A stretch of 64,000 nucleotides of DNA from CAYZQH01 sp050300015 (GCA_050300015.1 JBNKWZ010000014.1:30254-94253), one strand, 5' to 3'. Positions 36,493 through 46,116 are shown, counted from the first letter of the stretch. Notes: generated from the letters alone by a model not told the origin. Program-made: numbers and translations.

Positions 36493-36984
36493 TTATTCCT
36501 TTCTTATGAATAACCAAACATTAATGGCCACCAACCCCACAAAAGCCACCAACGTCCAGCCGGGTATGCTCACCCCTAAAAATGTCCAAGACACCTCTGC
36601 GCAATTGCCATCTCCGCGCAGCATCACACTCACCGCTTCCATGATGGGAAAGTTATCCATCAGATAGCTGAATGACGGGCCGCAGGCGGGCACCTGGTCT
36701 GCTGGCAGACTTTGCAAATACAGTTGGCGCGACGAGAAACTGCCCCCTGCGACGGCGAAACAGGCACCAAGTACAGCAAAAATTCTACGCCCTACCAGGC
36801 CAGGATTAATCGCAAAGGCCAATAACGCCGTCAACCCAACCGCCACGATAAACACCCGCTGAGTCATACACAACGCGCAGGGCTCGAGCCCCATCTGGTA
36901 CTGCATAAAAAAGCCCACGGCCATCAGTCCGGAGCAACCCAAAAACAGGGCTAAAAACAATATTCTTGGCGACAAAACAATCAT
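36493..36984 (-). CDS. dsbB: Disulfide bond formation protein B
   Basis: Inner-membrane quinone reductase partner of DsbA; 163 residues with four membrane helices. The redox pairs are Cys36-Ala-Leu-Cys39 (EPCALCMTQR) and Cys101/Cys128 (VPACGPSFSY, GDGNCAEVSW). Corresponds to dsbH/dsbB beside algQ in Pseudomonas. A hairpin GAATAAGCC/GGCTTATTC overlaps its stop codon. A copy of the dispersed repeat lies about 90 bases upstream of its start. Confidence 0.95.
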   Translation of the reverse strand: MIVLSPRILFLALFLGCSGLMAVGFFMQYQMGLEPCALCMTQRVFIVAVGLTALLAFAINPGLVGRRIFAVLGACFAVAGGSFSSRQLYLQSLPADQVPACGPSFSYLMDNFPIMEAVSVMLRGDGNCAEVSWTFLGVSIPGWTLVAFVGLVAINVWLFIRKE

Positions 36985-37072
36985 AGTGTCTCACTCGTGA
37001 TTCATTAACGGCAGGTTTAAATGGCAGCAAAGTCGTTGGTGACAATCGATTCAGCAACCGCTGTTCAGTGGC

Positions 37073-37249
37073 CACTATTGACCCGACAGAAATCATTGTC
37101 GAGTCAATGGCTGAGGCACTGGTGCCCCATCATTGGCTGAAAAGCCAATGAAAACCCTTAAAATACAAGATGATTCACTCATCAGCGCCCGTATTTTAAG
37201 GCGTGCAATAAAACAGATAGGAGATTATTTTATTGCCAGGTTAATAGTG
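37073..37249 (+). repeat. Dispersed hairpin-rich repeat, copy D
   Basis: 177 bases. Closing stem CACTATTGACC (37073-37083) with GGTTAATAGTG (37239-37249), one G-T pair. Hairpins: GACCCGAC/GTCGAGTC, GGCAC/GTGCC, TCATTGGCT/AGCCAATGA, CCTTAAAATAC/GTATTTTAAGG, and CAATAAAA/TTTTATTG. The third stem differs from copy A at both sides (GGCT with AGCC in place of GGCC with GGCC), a compensatory pair. It stands between divergent dsbB and fliL genes. Confidence 0.85.
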
Positions 37250-37476
37250 TACCGATGTCGACACCGTGTCGCTCGCGCAATTGTCCAAAAAATTGGCCCC
37301 TGCCCCTAAATGCAACGTGGTTACCGCACCGCCTCGCACAAACCGCCTGGACAACGGCCATAGAGCCATAGACACCAGCGCCATTTAGGAGCTTCGCATC
37401 GACCCATAAGTTCCGCCCTCTACGGCCCGCACTCTGAACTATGCTTAAGGGAACATTCAAGTAAAGAGGTTCCCCC
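37250..37476. other. Intergenic region before the fliL-like gene
   Basis: Apart from the repeat copy to its left, no gene or convincing promoter was recognised. AAGAGG lies 7 bases before the fliL-like ATG. A 91-codon frame on the minus strand has no recognisable features and is not called. Confidence 0.4.
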
Positions 37477-37977
37477 ATGTTGTATCGACGCGGCCTAGTT
37501 ATCATCTTGGCAATATTCGCCCTGCTAGGCCAACCCCTTTACGCCGAAGAGGCAGAGCAAACGCCCCCAGCCGGTGATGAAACCGCCGCCGAAGGCGAAG
37601 AAAGCGCCGAAGGGGCAGAAGGTGAAGAGGGCGAGCAGATGAGCATGCCCAATACCGGCTCCATTTATATCCCGCTGAAACCTCCGTTTGTTGTCAACTA
37701 TGGCGGGGCAGGCCGCTTGCGCTACCTTAAAGCAGATATCACCGTGCGCTTACAGGACGCGGGCGTAGCCAACTCAGTACGCCACCATATGCCCTATATT
37801 CGCAACAACCTCGTAATGTTGTTTTCAGCGCAGACGGACGAATCCATTAACTCCCAAGAAGGTAAGGAGGCCCTGCGCCAAGAAGCACTAAAAGAAGTAC
37901 GAGACGTGATTATGCAAGAAGACAAGCGCGAGGGCGTAGTCGATCTGTACTTCAATACCATATTGGTTCAACGCTAG
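37477..37977 (+). CDS. fliL: FliL-like protein (orphan)
   Basis: 166 residues. An N-terminal hydrophobic segment ends in PLYAEEAEQ and may be a cleaved signal rather than the usual anchor. A Glu/Gly-rich linker (about 28-55) leads to the FliL domain: YIPLKPPFVVNY, LRYLKADITVRL, HMPYIRNNLVMLFSAQ and the end GVVDLYFNTILVQR. FliL proteins attach to flagellar stators and assist torque. No flagellar gene is in the window; related orphan copies next to gshA occur in Pseudomonas-like genomes. Convergent with gshA, 28 bases apart. Confidence 0.85.
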   Translation: MLYRRGLVIILAIFALLGQPLYAEEAEQTPPAGDETAAEGEESAEGAEGEEGEQMSMPNTGSIYIPLKPPFVVNYGGAGRLRYLKADITVRLQDAGVANSVRHHMPYIRNNLVMLFSAQTDESINSQEGKEALRQEALKEVRDVIMQEDKREGVVDLYFNTILVQR

Positions 37978-38005
37978 CCGGTTGCGCCTCACGGCCAGCA
38001 AACGC

Positions 38006-39637
38006 CTATCCGCCTCCCGTGGACTTTTGGCAACAGTTTTCATACTGGCGGTAGTAATTCACCAGGTACTGCTCAAAACTTTCTTTCGCTTGCGTGCGCT
38101 CCTCCTCAGCTTGCTGGACCAGAGACGTCTCTGCCAGTTGCGTCAGCCGTTGCCAGGCAGCAGCCGTCTGCGTCCCTTCACTAAAAAAGGTCTTATGCGC
38201 ACGCGCTTGCTTGCGGCCCCAAGCGGCAAAGGTCAGCTGCTCGTCGGCGAGGTTTTTAAGTACGCTCGCCGAGGGGGTTAACTCGGGGTTGTGCACCTTG
38301 GCCAACTGCGCCGTTAGCGCTTTACCATAACCACCATTGCCCTCATGAACAGCATCCAGTAACTCCGCTACGGGTGTCATGGCGCTTAACAATTTCGCGC
38401 CCCACTCAGGCAGCGCCTCGGGTGCGCCATTTAAGGGGTTTACCAACACCGTGGTGCGGTCGCGCCCGGCCCGTACTGTGGTGCGATGGTTTTGGCTAAT
38501 ACGCGCAAATTCGTCCACATCACACAAGGGGCTGTCTTTAAACAGGCAGTACAACAAAAAGGTATCTAAAAATTTAACCTGTTCGGCACTCACACCCAGG
38601 GGATGGAAGGGGTCGAGATCCAGGCAGCGTACCTCAATGTATTCCACACCGCGACGACACAGAGCGGTCAAGGCCGTTTCACCCGCCTCAGCGGTACGCT
38701 TGGGTCGGATGGCACTATAAAATTCGTTCTCGATTTGCAACAAACTGGTATTCAGTTGTAATTGCTCACCCGTAGTACCAAATTTGCCAATGGCCTGGTA
38801 CGGGGAATAGGGCGTAAAAATGGCGTTACCCAAGGTGTTCACGTAGGTTTTGCGGCTGTTATAGCACACAAACAGCCCTTCTTGCGCACTGCTTTGGTAG
38901 CCCAAATCGCCCATGCGCAGGGTGGTGGCATAGGGGTAATGCAGCGTGTGGTCATCCTCGCCAAAGGGCAACAAATCGTGCTCGCGCCCTTTCACAAAGC
39001 TTTTACACACCGCCGGCGACGCGCCAAAGCAATACAGCAGCAGCCAGTAATAGCGGCGAAAGTTTCGAATCAGGCCGAAGTAACGGCTGTCGATATAGTC
39101 CTTTAATTCGAGGTTAGAGCCCTCCACCGTATGCAAATAGGCCCAAAAAGCCCGTGGCAAACTGAAGTTGTAATGAACGCCTGCCACCGTTTGCATCACC
39201 CGCCCATAGCGATGCCCCAGCCCCATTCGGTACACCGTTTTCATTTTGCCACGGTACCCCGTACCGTATTGCGCCAAAGGAATGTCCTGGTCAGTGCCCA
39301 CCATGCAGGGCATACTATTGACCCACAGAAGCTCCTCTCCCAAGTGGTGGTAAGTAAAAGCATGGATGTTGTGCAACTGTTTAAGCAACTGTCCCACCAA
39401 GTGGGAAGGTGGCGTAATAAACTCCAGTAAGGCTTCACTAAAGTCTGTGGTAATTTGCGGGTGGGTGAGTGCCGCCCCCAAGACTTTGGGGTGCGGTGTT
39501 TTGGCCAGAGTCCCCTCTGGTGTAACCCTGAGGCTCTCTTTTTCAACCCCTCTTAATATGCCGCTGAGCAGCGGAAAATATTCAGGGGTAAACAGCGATT
39601 CGGGTATGGCATTGGCGGCAAGCGTGACGTCGGACAC
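38006..39637 (-). CDS. gshA: Glutamate-cysteine ligase
   Basis: First step of glutathione synthesis. 543 residues, near the 520-residue proteobacterial type. Visible blocks include the N-terminal RGVEKESLRVTPEG, the TDFSEALLEFITPP nucleotide and metal site, MPCMVGTDQDIPLAQYG, GVHYNFSLP, and YIEVRCLDLDPF. The C-terminal KESFEQYLVNYYRQYE is slightly extended relative to E. coli. Convergent with the fliL-like gene; a small conserved gene lies upstream on the same strand. Confidence 0.97.
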   Translation of the reverse strand: MSDVTLAANAIPESLFTPEYFPLLSGILRGVEKESLRVTPEGTLAKTPHPKVLGAALTHPQITTDFSEALLEFITPPSHLVGQLLKQLHNIHAFTYHHLGEELLWVNSMPCMVGTDQDIPLAQYGTGYRGKMKTVYRMGLGHRYGRVMQTVAGVHYNFSLPRAFWAYLHTVEGSNLELKDYIDSRYFGLIRNFRRYYWLLLYCFGASPAVCKSFVKGREHDLLPFGEDDHTLHYPYATTLRMGDLGYQSSAQEGLFVCYNSRKTYVNTLGNAIFTPYSPYQAIGKFGTTGEQLQLNTSLLQIENEFYSAIRPKRTAEAGETALTALCRRGVEYIEVRCLDLDPFHPLGVSAEQVKFLDTFLLYCLFKDSPLCDVDEFARISQNHRTTVRAGRDRTTVLVNPLNGAPEALPEWGAKLLSAMTPVAELLDAVHEGNGGYGKALTAQLAKVHNPELTPSASVLKNLADEQLTFAAWGRKQARAHKTFFSEGTQTAAAWQRLTQLAETSLVQQAEEERTQAKESFEQYLVNYYRQYENCCQKSTGGG

Positions 39638-39697
39638 AAGCGGGTTCCCTTTTGAACAGGGCGCTCATTGTACGCCAAAGCGTGTGTCAGGCCACTA

Positions 39698-40027
39698 TTA
39701 TGATTCACCCGCCATGGACCGAGAGGCCGCATCAATGGGCACAACATTTTCTCGGTCAGACTCGAACGTTTCGCCTAACATTGAGTCTATGGTGTCTGTT
39801 TTGGGGGACACCGCTTGCAGTACAAGCTGACCGCGCTCGTTGAGTGCGCAGGCCTGTACTTGAATGCGTAGATCAGGGTGTTTCACCGTGTGCTCTACCT
39901 TGACGTTAATGGCTTCGTCGCGGTGCACGGTGCGATACAAAACTGAGGGGTCGGCTTGGTCCACCCACTCACCGTGTTTGTCTAAAAAAAGGTCATATTG
40001 GTTTTTCAAGATATACACGTCTGACAT
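39698..40027 (-). CDS. Conserved hypothetical protein
   Basis: 109 residues, unrecognised. The start YILKNQYDLFLDKHGEWVD looks like a short beta hairpin motif seen in small gammaproteobacterial proteins that depend on no cofactor. The middle is VNVKVEHT-like beta sequence, and the C-terminus is polar. No signal peptide or membrane helix. It is 60 bases upstream of gshA on the same strand and divergent from the gsp operon. Normal codon use and good frame closure support it as a real gene; function unknown. Confidence 0.7.
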   Translation of the reverse strand: MSDVYILKNQYDLFLDKHGEWVDQADPSVLYRTVHRDEAINVKVEHTVKHPDLRIQVQACALNERGQLVLQAVSPKTDTIDSMLGETFESDRENVVPIDAASRSMAGES

Positions 40028-40303
40028 GGTAATTTAACTATCCGTGACATAAACCCGTCGAGCGGGCGGCAAGGTTAAGGTAAAGTATGAGCATTAGGCC
40101 CCAAAATACCGGTTTTAAAGGCTATATTTACTACAAAGTAATTGCAGCCTTCAACGAATTAAGCGATATTGTAGCGATATTAAAATAAACATGTGTACCT
40201 TGTTTGCCCCTGTTGCGAGGGGTCTTATCGCCAAAGCCCACTGGTCTCGCCCAGCGGCGCGCAGATATAAACCCGTTAAACTTTACACATTTGGAGACTT
40301 TGG

Positions 40304-41251
40304 GTGGCTTTGAGAAGTGTCGCCGACAACCCGTTTTTCGCCAACGCCAGTAAAGAACTCGGCAAATGGGTGGCGGCTGCACAAAAGGTGCCGGTGGGGG
40401 TTTACCGCTTTGGTCTGATTGCACTGGCACTTTTGTGGGTGACGCATACCATCGCCTCTCTGTTTTGGGTATTGCTTGCCCCTCCAGCCCTGCCCACCCC
40501 AAAAGTCACCGCAGCACAAATGACCCTAGAGCCTGCTGGGCATCGCGACATAGACATTGACCCTACTTTGGCTACCAATATGTTTGGCCAATATGATGAA
40601 GCCGCACCGGTGGAGGAGACCGCCCCAGCCGTAGTCGCCGACGAAAACATCAAAGACTCCAAGCTCAACATCGAGGTACAAGGCCTAGTGGCCGCCCCTC
40701 TACAGGAAGATTCCTGGGCCATTATCGGCCGCGGTGACAACCAAAAACTGTACAAGGTGGGGGACGAAATTGAAGGCAACCGCGGGGTAAAAGTCGCCAA
40801 AATTTATGACATTCGCATGGTGGTGAACAACAACGGCAGCCTCGAACAAATTTGGCTCTACGGTGAAGACGGCAAAGATTTTGCCAAAAGCCGAGCGCAA
40901 ACCACACAACGCCCCGTAGAACGTGATGATGGCCCCGAAAAAGTGGTGATCAGCCAAGAAGACATTAAAAAACCCAAAAACATCGCCGATGTAGTGCGGT
41001 TTATGGTCGCCACCGACAACGGCAAAATGATTGGCTACAAAGTCCGCCCCGGTCGACAGCGCGAGTTGTTTGACCAAGTGGGCCTTAAAACAGACGATAT
41101 TGTGGTGTCGGTTAACGGCATTGAGGTGAATGAGCCTCAAAAAGTCCGCGAGGTATATCAAGCCTTAAAAACCGCCACCGAAGCGAATTTAGAGGTCCTG
41201 CGTGATGGCAGTACACACTCTATTCAAATAACCATGAGTTCCGAGGGGTAA
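40304..41251 (+). CDS. gspC: Type II secretion protein C
   Basis: Inner-membrane clamp that links the assembly platform to the GspD secretin. 315 residues from a GTG with GGAG 7 bases upstream. One membrane helix at about 35-55 (GLIALALLWVTHTIASLF), the HR domain at about 110-175 (LNIEVQGLVAAPLQEDSWAI), and a C-terminal PDZ domain (GYKVRPGRQRELFDQVGL, then NGIEVNEPQKV). First gene of a 12-gene gsp operon; gspA/B and the prepilin peptidase gspO are absent from the window, so PilD elsewhere probably serves. Confidence 0.94.
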   Translation: MALRSVADNPFFANASKELGKWVAAAQKVPVGVYRFGLIALALLWVTHTIASLFWVLLAPPALPTPKVTAAQMTLEPAGHRDIDIDPTLATNMFGQYDEAAPVEETAPAVVADENIKDSKLNIEVQGLVAAPLQEDSWAIIGRGDNQKLYKVGDEIEGNRGVKVAKIYDIRMVVNNNGSLEQIWLYGEDGKDFAKSRAQTTQRPVERDDGPEKVVISQEDIKKPKNIADVVRFMVATDNGKMIGYKVRPGRQRELFDQVGLKTDDIVVSVNGIEVNEPQKVREVYQALKTATEANLEVLRDGSTHSIQITMSSEG

Positions 41252-41253
41252 CT

Positions 41254-43299
41254 GTGTTTAAACAAATTACGCGTTTCAGCACTTGCGCTGCACTCGCGCT
41301 GTCGCTCGCCTCCAGCTTAAGCTGGGCAGAGCAAACCTGGACGGTCAACTTTAAAGACTCCGATATCCAAGAAGTCATTAAGTTTGTCGCCGACGTCACG
41401 GGCCGCACAGTGGTGATCGACCCACGCGTGAAAGGCCGCGTCAAGGTGATTTCCTCAGAGCCTGTTAACGAAGAAGAGCTGGTGCATTTGTTTCGCACAG
41501 TGCTAGAAGTTCACGACTTTTCTGTGGTGGAAGTGGGCAAAGTACTGCGCATTATCCCACTCAAAGATGCGCGCTCCTCCCCGGTACCCGTCACCGAAAA
41601 AAACACCACCAAAAAGGGCTATCTAACCCAGGTGATTCAACTCCAAAACATTGCTGCGGCGAAGGTGCTGCCCTCCATTCGCCCCTTGGTGCCGCAGCAC
41701 TCGCACCTTTCCGCTTATGACCCCTCCAACGCCATTATCATCACCGACTCGGCCGAGAACATTGCACGCATTCGAGAATTGATCGAGCAGTTGGATAAAT
41801 CCGCCACGCCGGTGACTGAAATCATCGAATTGAAATACGCCAACGCCCAGGATTTGGCGCAAGTGCTCGACAAGTTAGATAAATCCGACGAGCAAAACCG
41901 CTCGCCCAACAAAACCACCAATATTATCGCCGACAAACGCAACAACGCGCTGTTGATCACCGGCGAAGACTTACAACGCCAACGCTTAAAGTCCCTGGTG
42001 TTGCGACTGGATAAACCCAAAGCACAATCCGGTAATGTGCGGGTCATCTACCTCGAATACGCCAAAGCCAAAGAGGCCGCCGAAACCCTCACCAAAGTGA
42101 TGGCCAACCTCTCCAAGCTTGGCCCCGGCGGCAAAACCGAAACCAACACAGCCGCCACGGTGGAAGCCGACGAAGATACCAACTCGCTGCTGATTACCGC
42201 CTCAGGTGACGAACTACAAACGTTGATAGAAGTGGTGGAGCGCCTGGATATCCGCCGCCCACAAGTACTGATAGAAGCCATTATCGTGGAGATGTCAGAA
42301 AGTGAAGGGCGAAACCTCGGTGTGCAATGGATGTACCGTAACACCGAAGCCGGTGCCTTTGGCAGCTCTTCTGCCAACGACGGCTCCATCGCCAACATTG
42401 GCGGTGCCGCTCTCGCCGCCGCCACCGAAGACACCGCAGACCCCACCAGCCCAGAGGCTCTCACCGCACTCGGCCAACTGGCCGGCGCCCTCGGCGGCAC
42501 TTTAGGTGAAGTACTCGGGGTAATTGGCACCAACAACGACCACGACTTTGTCGCCCTGGTGAAAGCCCTGGAGCAAAACGGCAAGGCCAATATTTTATCC
42601 ACGCCCTCTATCCTCACCATGGACAACAACGAGGCCAATTTTTCTGTGGGGCAAAATATTCCACTGTTAACCGGCTCCACCACCTCCTCTACCAACGGTG
42701 GTTTTGGCAGCCCGTTCCAAACCATTCAGCGCGAAGACGTGGGCATTAAACTCACCGTCAAACCACAAGTGAACGAGAGCAATACGGTATTGCTCGACAT
42801 CGTGCAAGAGGTCTCCAGCATCTCTCAAGAGGGCGTGAGTGGCGCGCAAGACTTGATCACCAACCAACGCAAAATCGAGACTCAAGTACTCACCGCCAAC
42901 GGAGAAGTGGTGGTGCTCGGAGGCCTGATTCAAGACGACACCCAAATCGGCGAGCGCCGTGTGCCACTGTTGGGCAAAATCCCATTGCTCGGCCGCCTGT
43001 TTCGGTCCGACTCCAAAACCAAGCGCAAAACCAATTTAATGGTCTTCTTAAAGGCCACGGTGATTCGCGACGACCGCACCTTGTCGGGCGCCACTGCAGA
43101 GAAATACCAATACATTCGCGATACGCAAATTGAGCAGCGCGACAATGGCTTTTTGCGCCTTAAATCTAACGACTTAGGTCTACTGCCCGAAATGACCCAT
43201 TACAATTTGGAATTACCCGTAGACACCAGTAATGTGATCGTCACTCCTGGGGCCGAAGCGGTTACAGGGGAAGACAGCGACGAAACCGAGTCCGAATGA
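41254..43299 (+). CDS. gspD: Type II secretion outer-membrane secretin
   Basis: 681 residues with a cleavable signal (SLASSLSWA). The N0 domain starts at WTVNFKDSDIQEVIKFV, then N1-N3 repeats (GYLTQVIQLQNIAAAKVLPSIRPL; VTEIIELKYANAQDLAQVLDKL; VRVIYLEYAKAKEAAETL). The secretin C-domain carries VLIEAIIVEMSESEGRNLGVQW, a Gly/Ala-rich gate insert, and VPLLGKIPLLGRLFRSD. Forms the 15-subunit outer-membrane channel. GTG start 2 bases after gspC; overlaps gspE by 4 bases. Confidence 0.97.
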   Translation: MFKQITRFSTCAALALSLASSLSWAEQTWTVNFKDSDIQEVIKFVADVTGRTVVIDPRVKGRVKVISSEPVNEEELVHLFRTVLEVHDFSVVEVGKVLRIIPLKDARSSPVPVTEKNTTKKGYLTQVIQLQNIAAAKVLPSIRPLVPQHSHLSAYDPSNAIIITDSAENIARIRELIEQLDKSATPVTEIIELKYANAQDLAQVLDKLDKSDEQNRSPNKTTNIIADKRNNALLITGEDLQRQRLKSLVLRLDKPKAQSGNVRVIYLEYAKAKEAAETLTKVMANLSKLGPGGKTETNTAATVEADEDTNSLLITASGDELQTLIEVVERLDIRRPQVLIEAIIVEMSESEGRNLGVQWMYRNTEAGAFGSSSANDGSIANIGGAALAAATEDTADPTSPEALTALGQLAGALGGTLGEVLGVIGTNNDHDFVALVKALEQNGKANILSTPSILTMDNNEANFSVGQNIPLLTGSTTSSTNGGFGSPFQTIQREDVGIKLTVKPQVNESNTVLLDIVQEVSSISQEGVSGAQDLITNQRKIETQVLTANGEVVVLGGLIQDDTQIGERRVPLLGKIPLLGRLFRSDSKTKRKTNLMVFLKATVIRDDRTLSGATAEKYQYIRDTQIEQRDNGFLRLKSNDLGLLPEMTHYNLELPVDTSNVIVTPGAEAVTGEDSDETESE

Positions 43300-44831
43300 G
43301 TACAGAGCCCACACTGGATAACGCCTTAAGCGAAGTGGCCTTAGCCGAAACCGCTTATGGCGCAGACGATGACCCGTCCCCCGCCGGGCGCACACGCCTG
43401 CCTTTCTCTTACGCCTCCACTAAAGGAGTGTTTTTTGAAGAGGGCCGCCTGATCCATTTGCCAGGGCTCAGCCTCAGCACCCTCGCAGAGCTCCGCCGTC
43501 ACTTTGGCAAACCGCTGGAATTTGAACCCGTAGAAGAGGCCGAATTTAAAAAGCGCCTGACTCAGCTGTACCAAAGCAGCGACGGTGAAGCCCAGCAAGC
43601 GGTAGAGGACATGGGTGCGGAGTTTGACCTTACCGCGCTCGCCGAAGACATAGACGATGGGGAGCTGTTAAGCGGCGAGGGGGATGCCCCGGTCATTCGC
43701 TTAATTAATGCCATTCTCTCCCAGGCGGTGCAAGAAAAGGCCTCCGATATCCACGTGGAACCCTACGAAGACCGCGTATCGGTGCGTTTTCGCATCGACG
43801 GCGTCCTCAAAGAAGTGCTCTCTCCCAAGCCTGTATTGGCACCCGTTCTGGTGTCGCGCTTAAAAGTCATGGCACGCCTGGACATTGCCGAAAAACGCAT
43901 CCCACAAGATGGCCGTATTACCGTCAAGCTTGCCGGTCACGCGGTGGATTTACGGGTCTCCACCATGCCCTCTGCCCATGGCGAGCGCGTGGTATTGCGG
44001 ATTTTGGACCAAGCCGCGGGGGCGATCTCGCTCGAGCAACTGAATATGCCCGAAAAGGTACTGCGCGATTTTAAAGCCGCGCTCGCCAAACCCCACGGCA
44101 TTATCCTGGTCACCGGGCCCACCGGTTCCGGTAAAACTACCACGCTGTACTCGGGCTTAAGTCATCTGAATACCCGCGCGCGCAATATCCTCACCGTGGA
44201 AGACCCCATTGAATACGTACTCGCGGGCATCGGTCAAACCCAGGTGAACACCAAGGTGGATATGACCTTTGCGCGGGGCTTACGTGCCATTTTGCGGCAG
44301 GACCCGGACATCGTAATGATCGGTGAGATCCGCGACCAAGAAACCGCCGCCATTGCCGTGCAGGCGAGTTTAACCGGCCACTTATTGCTCTCCACCCTGC
44401 ACACCAATACCGCCATCGGTGCGGTTATGCGGTTACAAGATTTGGGCATCGAGCCCTTTTTACTGTCTTCCAGCCTTGAGGCCCTGATGGCCCAGCGCCT
44501 GGTGCGCAAGCTTTGTCCCGACTGTAAAGAGGCCCACCCTACCAGCGAGTCCGAGGCTGAGCGCGTAGGCATCCCCGCAGGCACTATGATTTACCGCGCG
44601 GTAGGCTGCGAAAATTGCCACCACAACGGTTACCGAGGGCGAACCGCCATTTATGAATTAATCCCTGTAGACGACGGCCTGCGCCAGTTGATCCATGAAG
44701 GTGTGGGCGAAAGCACCATGCTCGCGCACGCGCGTAAAAACAGTCGCGCCATCGAAGAAGACGGTCGCGCCAAAGTCATCGACGGCATCACCAGTGTTGA
44801 GGAATTGCTGCGCGTCACAGCAGCGGGTTAG
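43296..44831 (+). CDS. gspE: Type II secretion ATPase
   Basis: 511 residues. N1E/N2E regions, then the core: DIHVEPYEDRVSVRFRIDG, Walker A GPTGSGKTTTLY at about 272-283, Asp box LTVEDPIEY, Walker B ILRQDPDIVMIGEIRDQETA and a His box (LLLSTLHTN). The four-cysteine zinc site is LCPDC and CENCHHNGY. Hexameric motor that powers the pseudopilus via GspL and GspF. ATG overlaps the gspD stop. Confidence 0.97.
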   Translation: MSTEPTLDNALSEVALAETAYGADDDPSPAGRTRLPFSYASTKGVFFEEGRLIHLPGLSLSTLAELRRHFGKPLEFEPVEEAEFKKRLTQLYQSSDGEAQQAVEDMGAEFDLTALAEDIDDGELLSGEGDAPVIRLINAILSQAVQEKASDIHVEPYEDRVSVRFRIDGVLKEVLSPKPVLAPVLVSRLKVMARLDIAEKRIPQDGRITVKLAGHAVDLRVSTMPSAHGERVVLRILDQAAGAISLEQLNMPEKVLRDFKAALAKPHGIILVTGPTGSGKTTTLYSGLSHLNTRARNILTVEDPIEYVLAGIGQTQVNTKVDMTFARGLRAILRQDPDIVMIGEIRDQETAAIAVQASLTGHLLLSTLHTNTAIGAVMRLQDLGIEPFLLSSSLEALMAQRLVRKLCPDCKEAHPTSESEAERVGIPAGTMIYRAVGCENCHHNGYRGRTAIYELIPVDDGLRQLIHEGVGESTMLAHARKNSRAIEEDGRAKVIDGITSVEELLRVTAAG

Positions 44832-44833
44832 TC

Positions 44834-46075
44834 ATGGGAGCATTTAACTACCAAGCCCTCGACACCAAGGGTAAAACCGTCAAAGGCGTGATTGAAGGCG
44901 ACTCCGAGCGCCATGTACGCAGCCTGCTGCGTCAACGCCAACTCAAACCCCTACAAGTGAAAAGCTCCAACAAGCGTGAAAAAGCCAGCAGCGGCGACAA
45001 AGCCAGTGGCGGGAGGCGCATCACCTTAGGCGGTGGCACCAAGCTAGGCTACCGCGACATCGCCCTGGTCACCCGCCAACTCTCCTCCCTGGTGCAATCG
45101 GGCTTACCGTTGGACGAAGTCCTGCATGCCGCGGCCACTCAAAGCCGCAAACCGCAAATCAAAAGCCTTTTGCTGCAAGTGCGCTCGCGCGTACTCGAGG
45201 GCTTGTCACTGGCACAAGCCATGGGCGAAAATCCCCGTGCGTTTAACACCCTGTACCGCGCCATGGTCAAAGCCGGTGAGTCGGCGGGCTTTTTGGGCCC
45301 CGTACTCGACCAGTTGGCTGAATACACCGAAAGCAGCCAAGAAACTCGCCAAAAAATTCAAATGGCCATGACCTACCCTATTGTGCTGCTGTGCGTGAGC
45401 CTGGGCGTGGTCACCGCGCTGATGGCCTTTGTTGTACCTAAGCTCGTGGGTATGTTTACCCAAACCAAACGCGAGCTACCGCTGATCACCGAGATTTTGA
45501 TCGGCACCAGTGACTTTATCGTCAACTACGGGTTATTTGCCCTGGCAGGCCTAGTGGGTGTGGTCCTACTGATACGCCACCTGCTAAAAGAACCCAAACG
45601 CCAAACCCGCTGGCATCAACTCAAGTTAAAACTGCCCTTGTTTGGAGAGTTTACCCGTACCGCGGAGGCTGCGCGCTGGGCCAATACGCTAGGGCTCTTG
45701 GTCAAAAGTGGTGTGCCGCTACTGGAAGCCCTGCGCATTGCAGCGCAAGTGCTGGAAAACCGCATCATGCAAAATGCCGGGTTGGCGGTAGCCGTGTCGG
45801 TACAGGAAGGCTCAAGCCTAAACCGGGCGCTAGACCAGGTGAACGAATTCCCGCCGCTTTTGGTGCAAATGGCCGCCAGTGGCGAGGCCAACGGTCAGCT
45901 CGCCGAGCAATTGCTACACGGTGCACGCAACCAAGAGAAGGAATTGAGCTTTACCTTAAGTACCATGATGGGACTGATGGAACCCGCCATGATCTTGTTC
46001 ATGGCCGGTATGGTGTTTTTTATTGTGATGGCCATAATGTTGCCCATCTTCCAAATGAACCAAATGACGGGCTAA
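44834..46075 (+). CDS. gspF: Type II secretion inner-membrane platform protein
   Basis: 413 residues, two T2SF domains each followed by membrane helices; three to four helices in all (about 180-200, 228-248, 385-405). Start FNYQALDTKGKTVKGVIEGD and the LVTRQLSSLVQSGLPLDEVL block are family hallmarks, as is the duplicated GEANGQLAEQL. Two bases after gspE. Confidence 0.96.
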   Translation: MGAFNYQALDTKGKTVKGVIEGDSERHVRSLLRQRQLKPLQVKSSNKREKASSGDKASGGRRITLGGGTKLGYRDIALVTRQLSSLVQSGLPLDEVLHAAATQSRKPQIKSLLLQVRSRVLEGLSLAQAMGENPRAFNTLYRAMVKAGESAGFLGPVLDQLAEYTESSQETRQKIQMAMTYPIVLLCVSLGVVTALMAFVVPKLVGMFTQTKRELPLITEILIGTSDFIVNYGLFALAGLVGVVLLIRHLLKEPKRQTRWHQLKLKLPLFGEFTRTAEAARWANTLGLLVKSGVPLLEALRIAAQVLENRIMQNAGLAVAVSVQEGSSLNRALDQVNEFPPLLVQMAASGEANGQLAEQLLHGARNQEKELSFTLSTMMGLMEPAMILFMAGMVFFIVMAIMLPIFQMNQMTG

Positions 46076-46116
46076 ACCTCTTAGCCCACACGACCTAATT
46101 CGAACAAGGGGGAAGT

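Noticed and set aside
37230..37505. 91-codon minus-strand frame upstream of the fliL-like gene
   Set aside because: It overlaps copy D of the repeat and the fliL start and shows no protein-like pattern.
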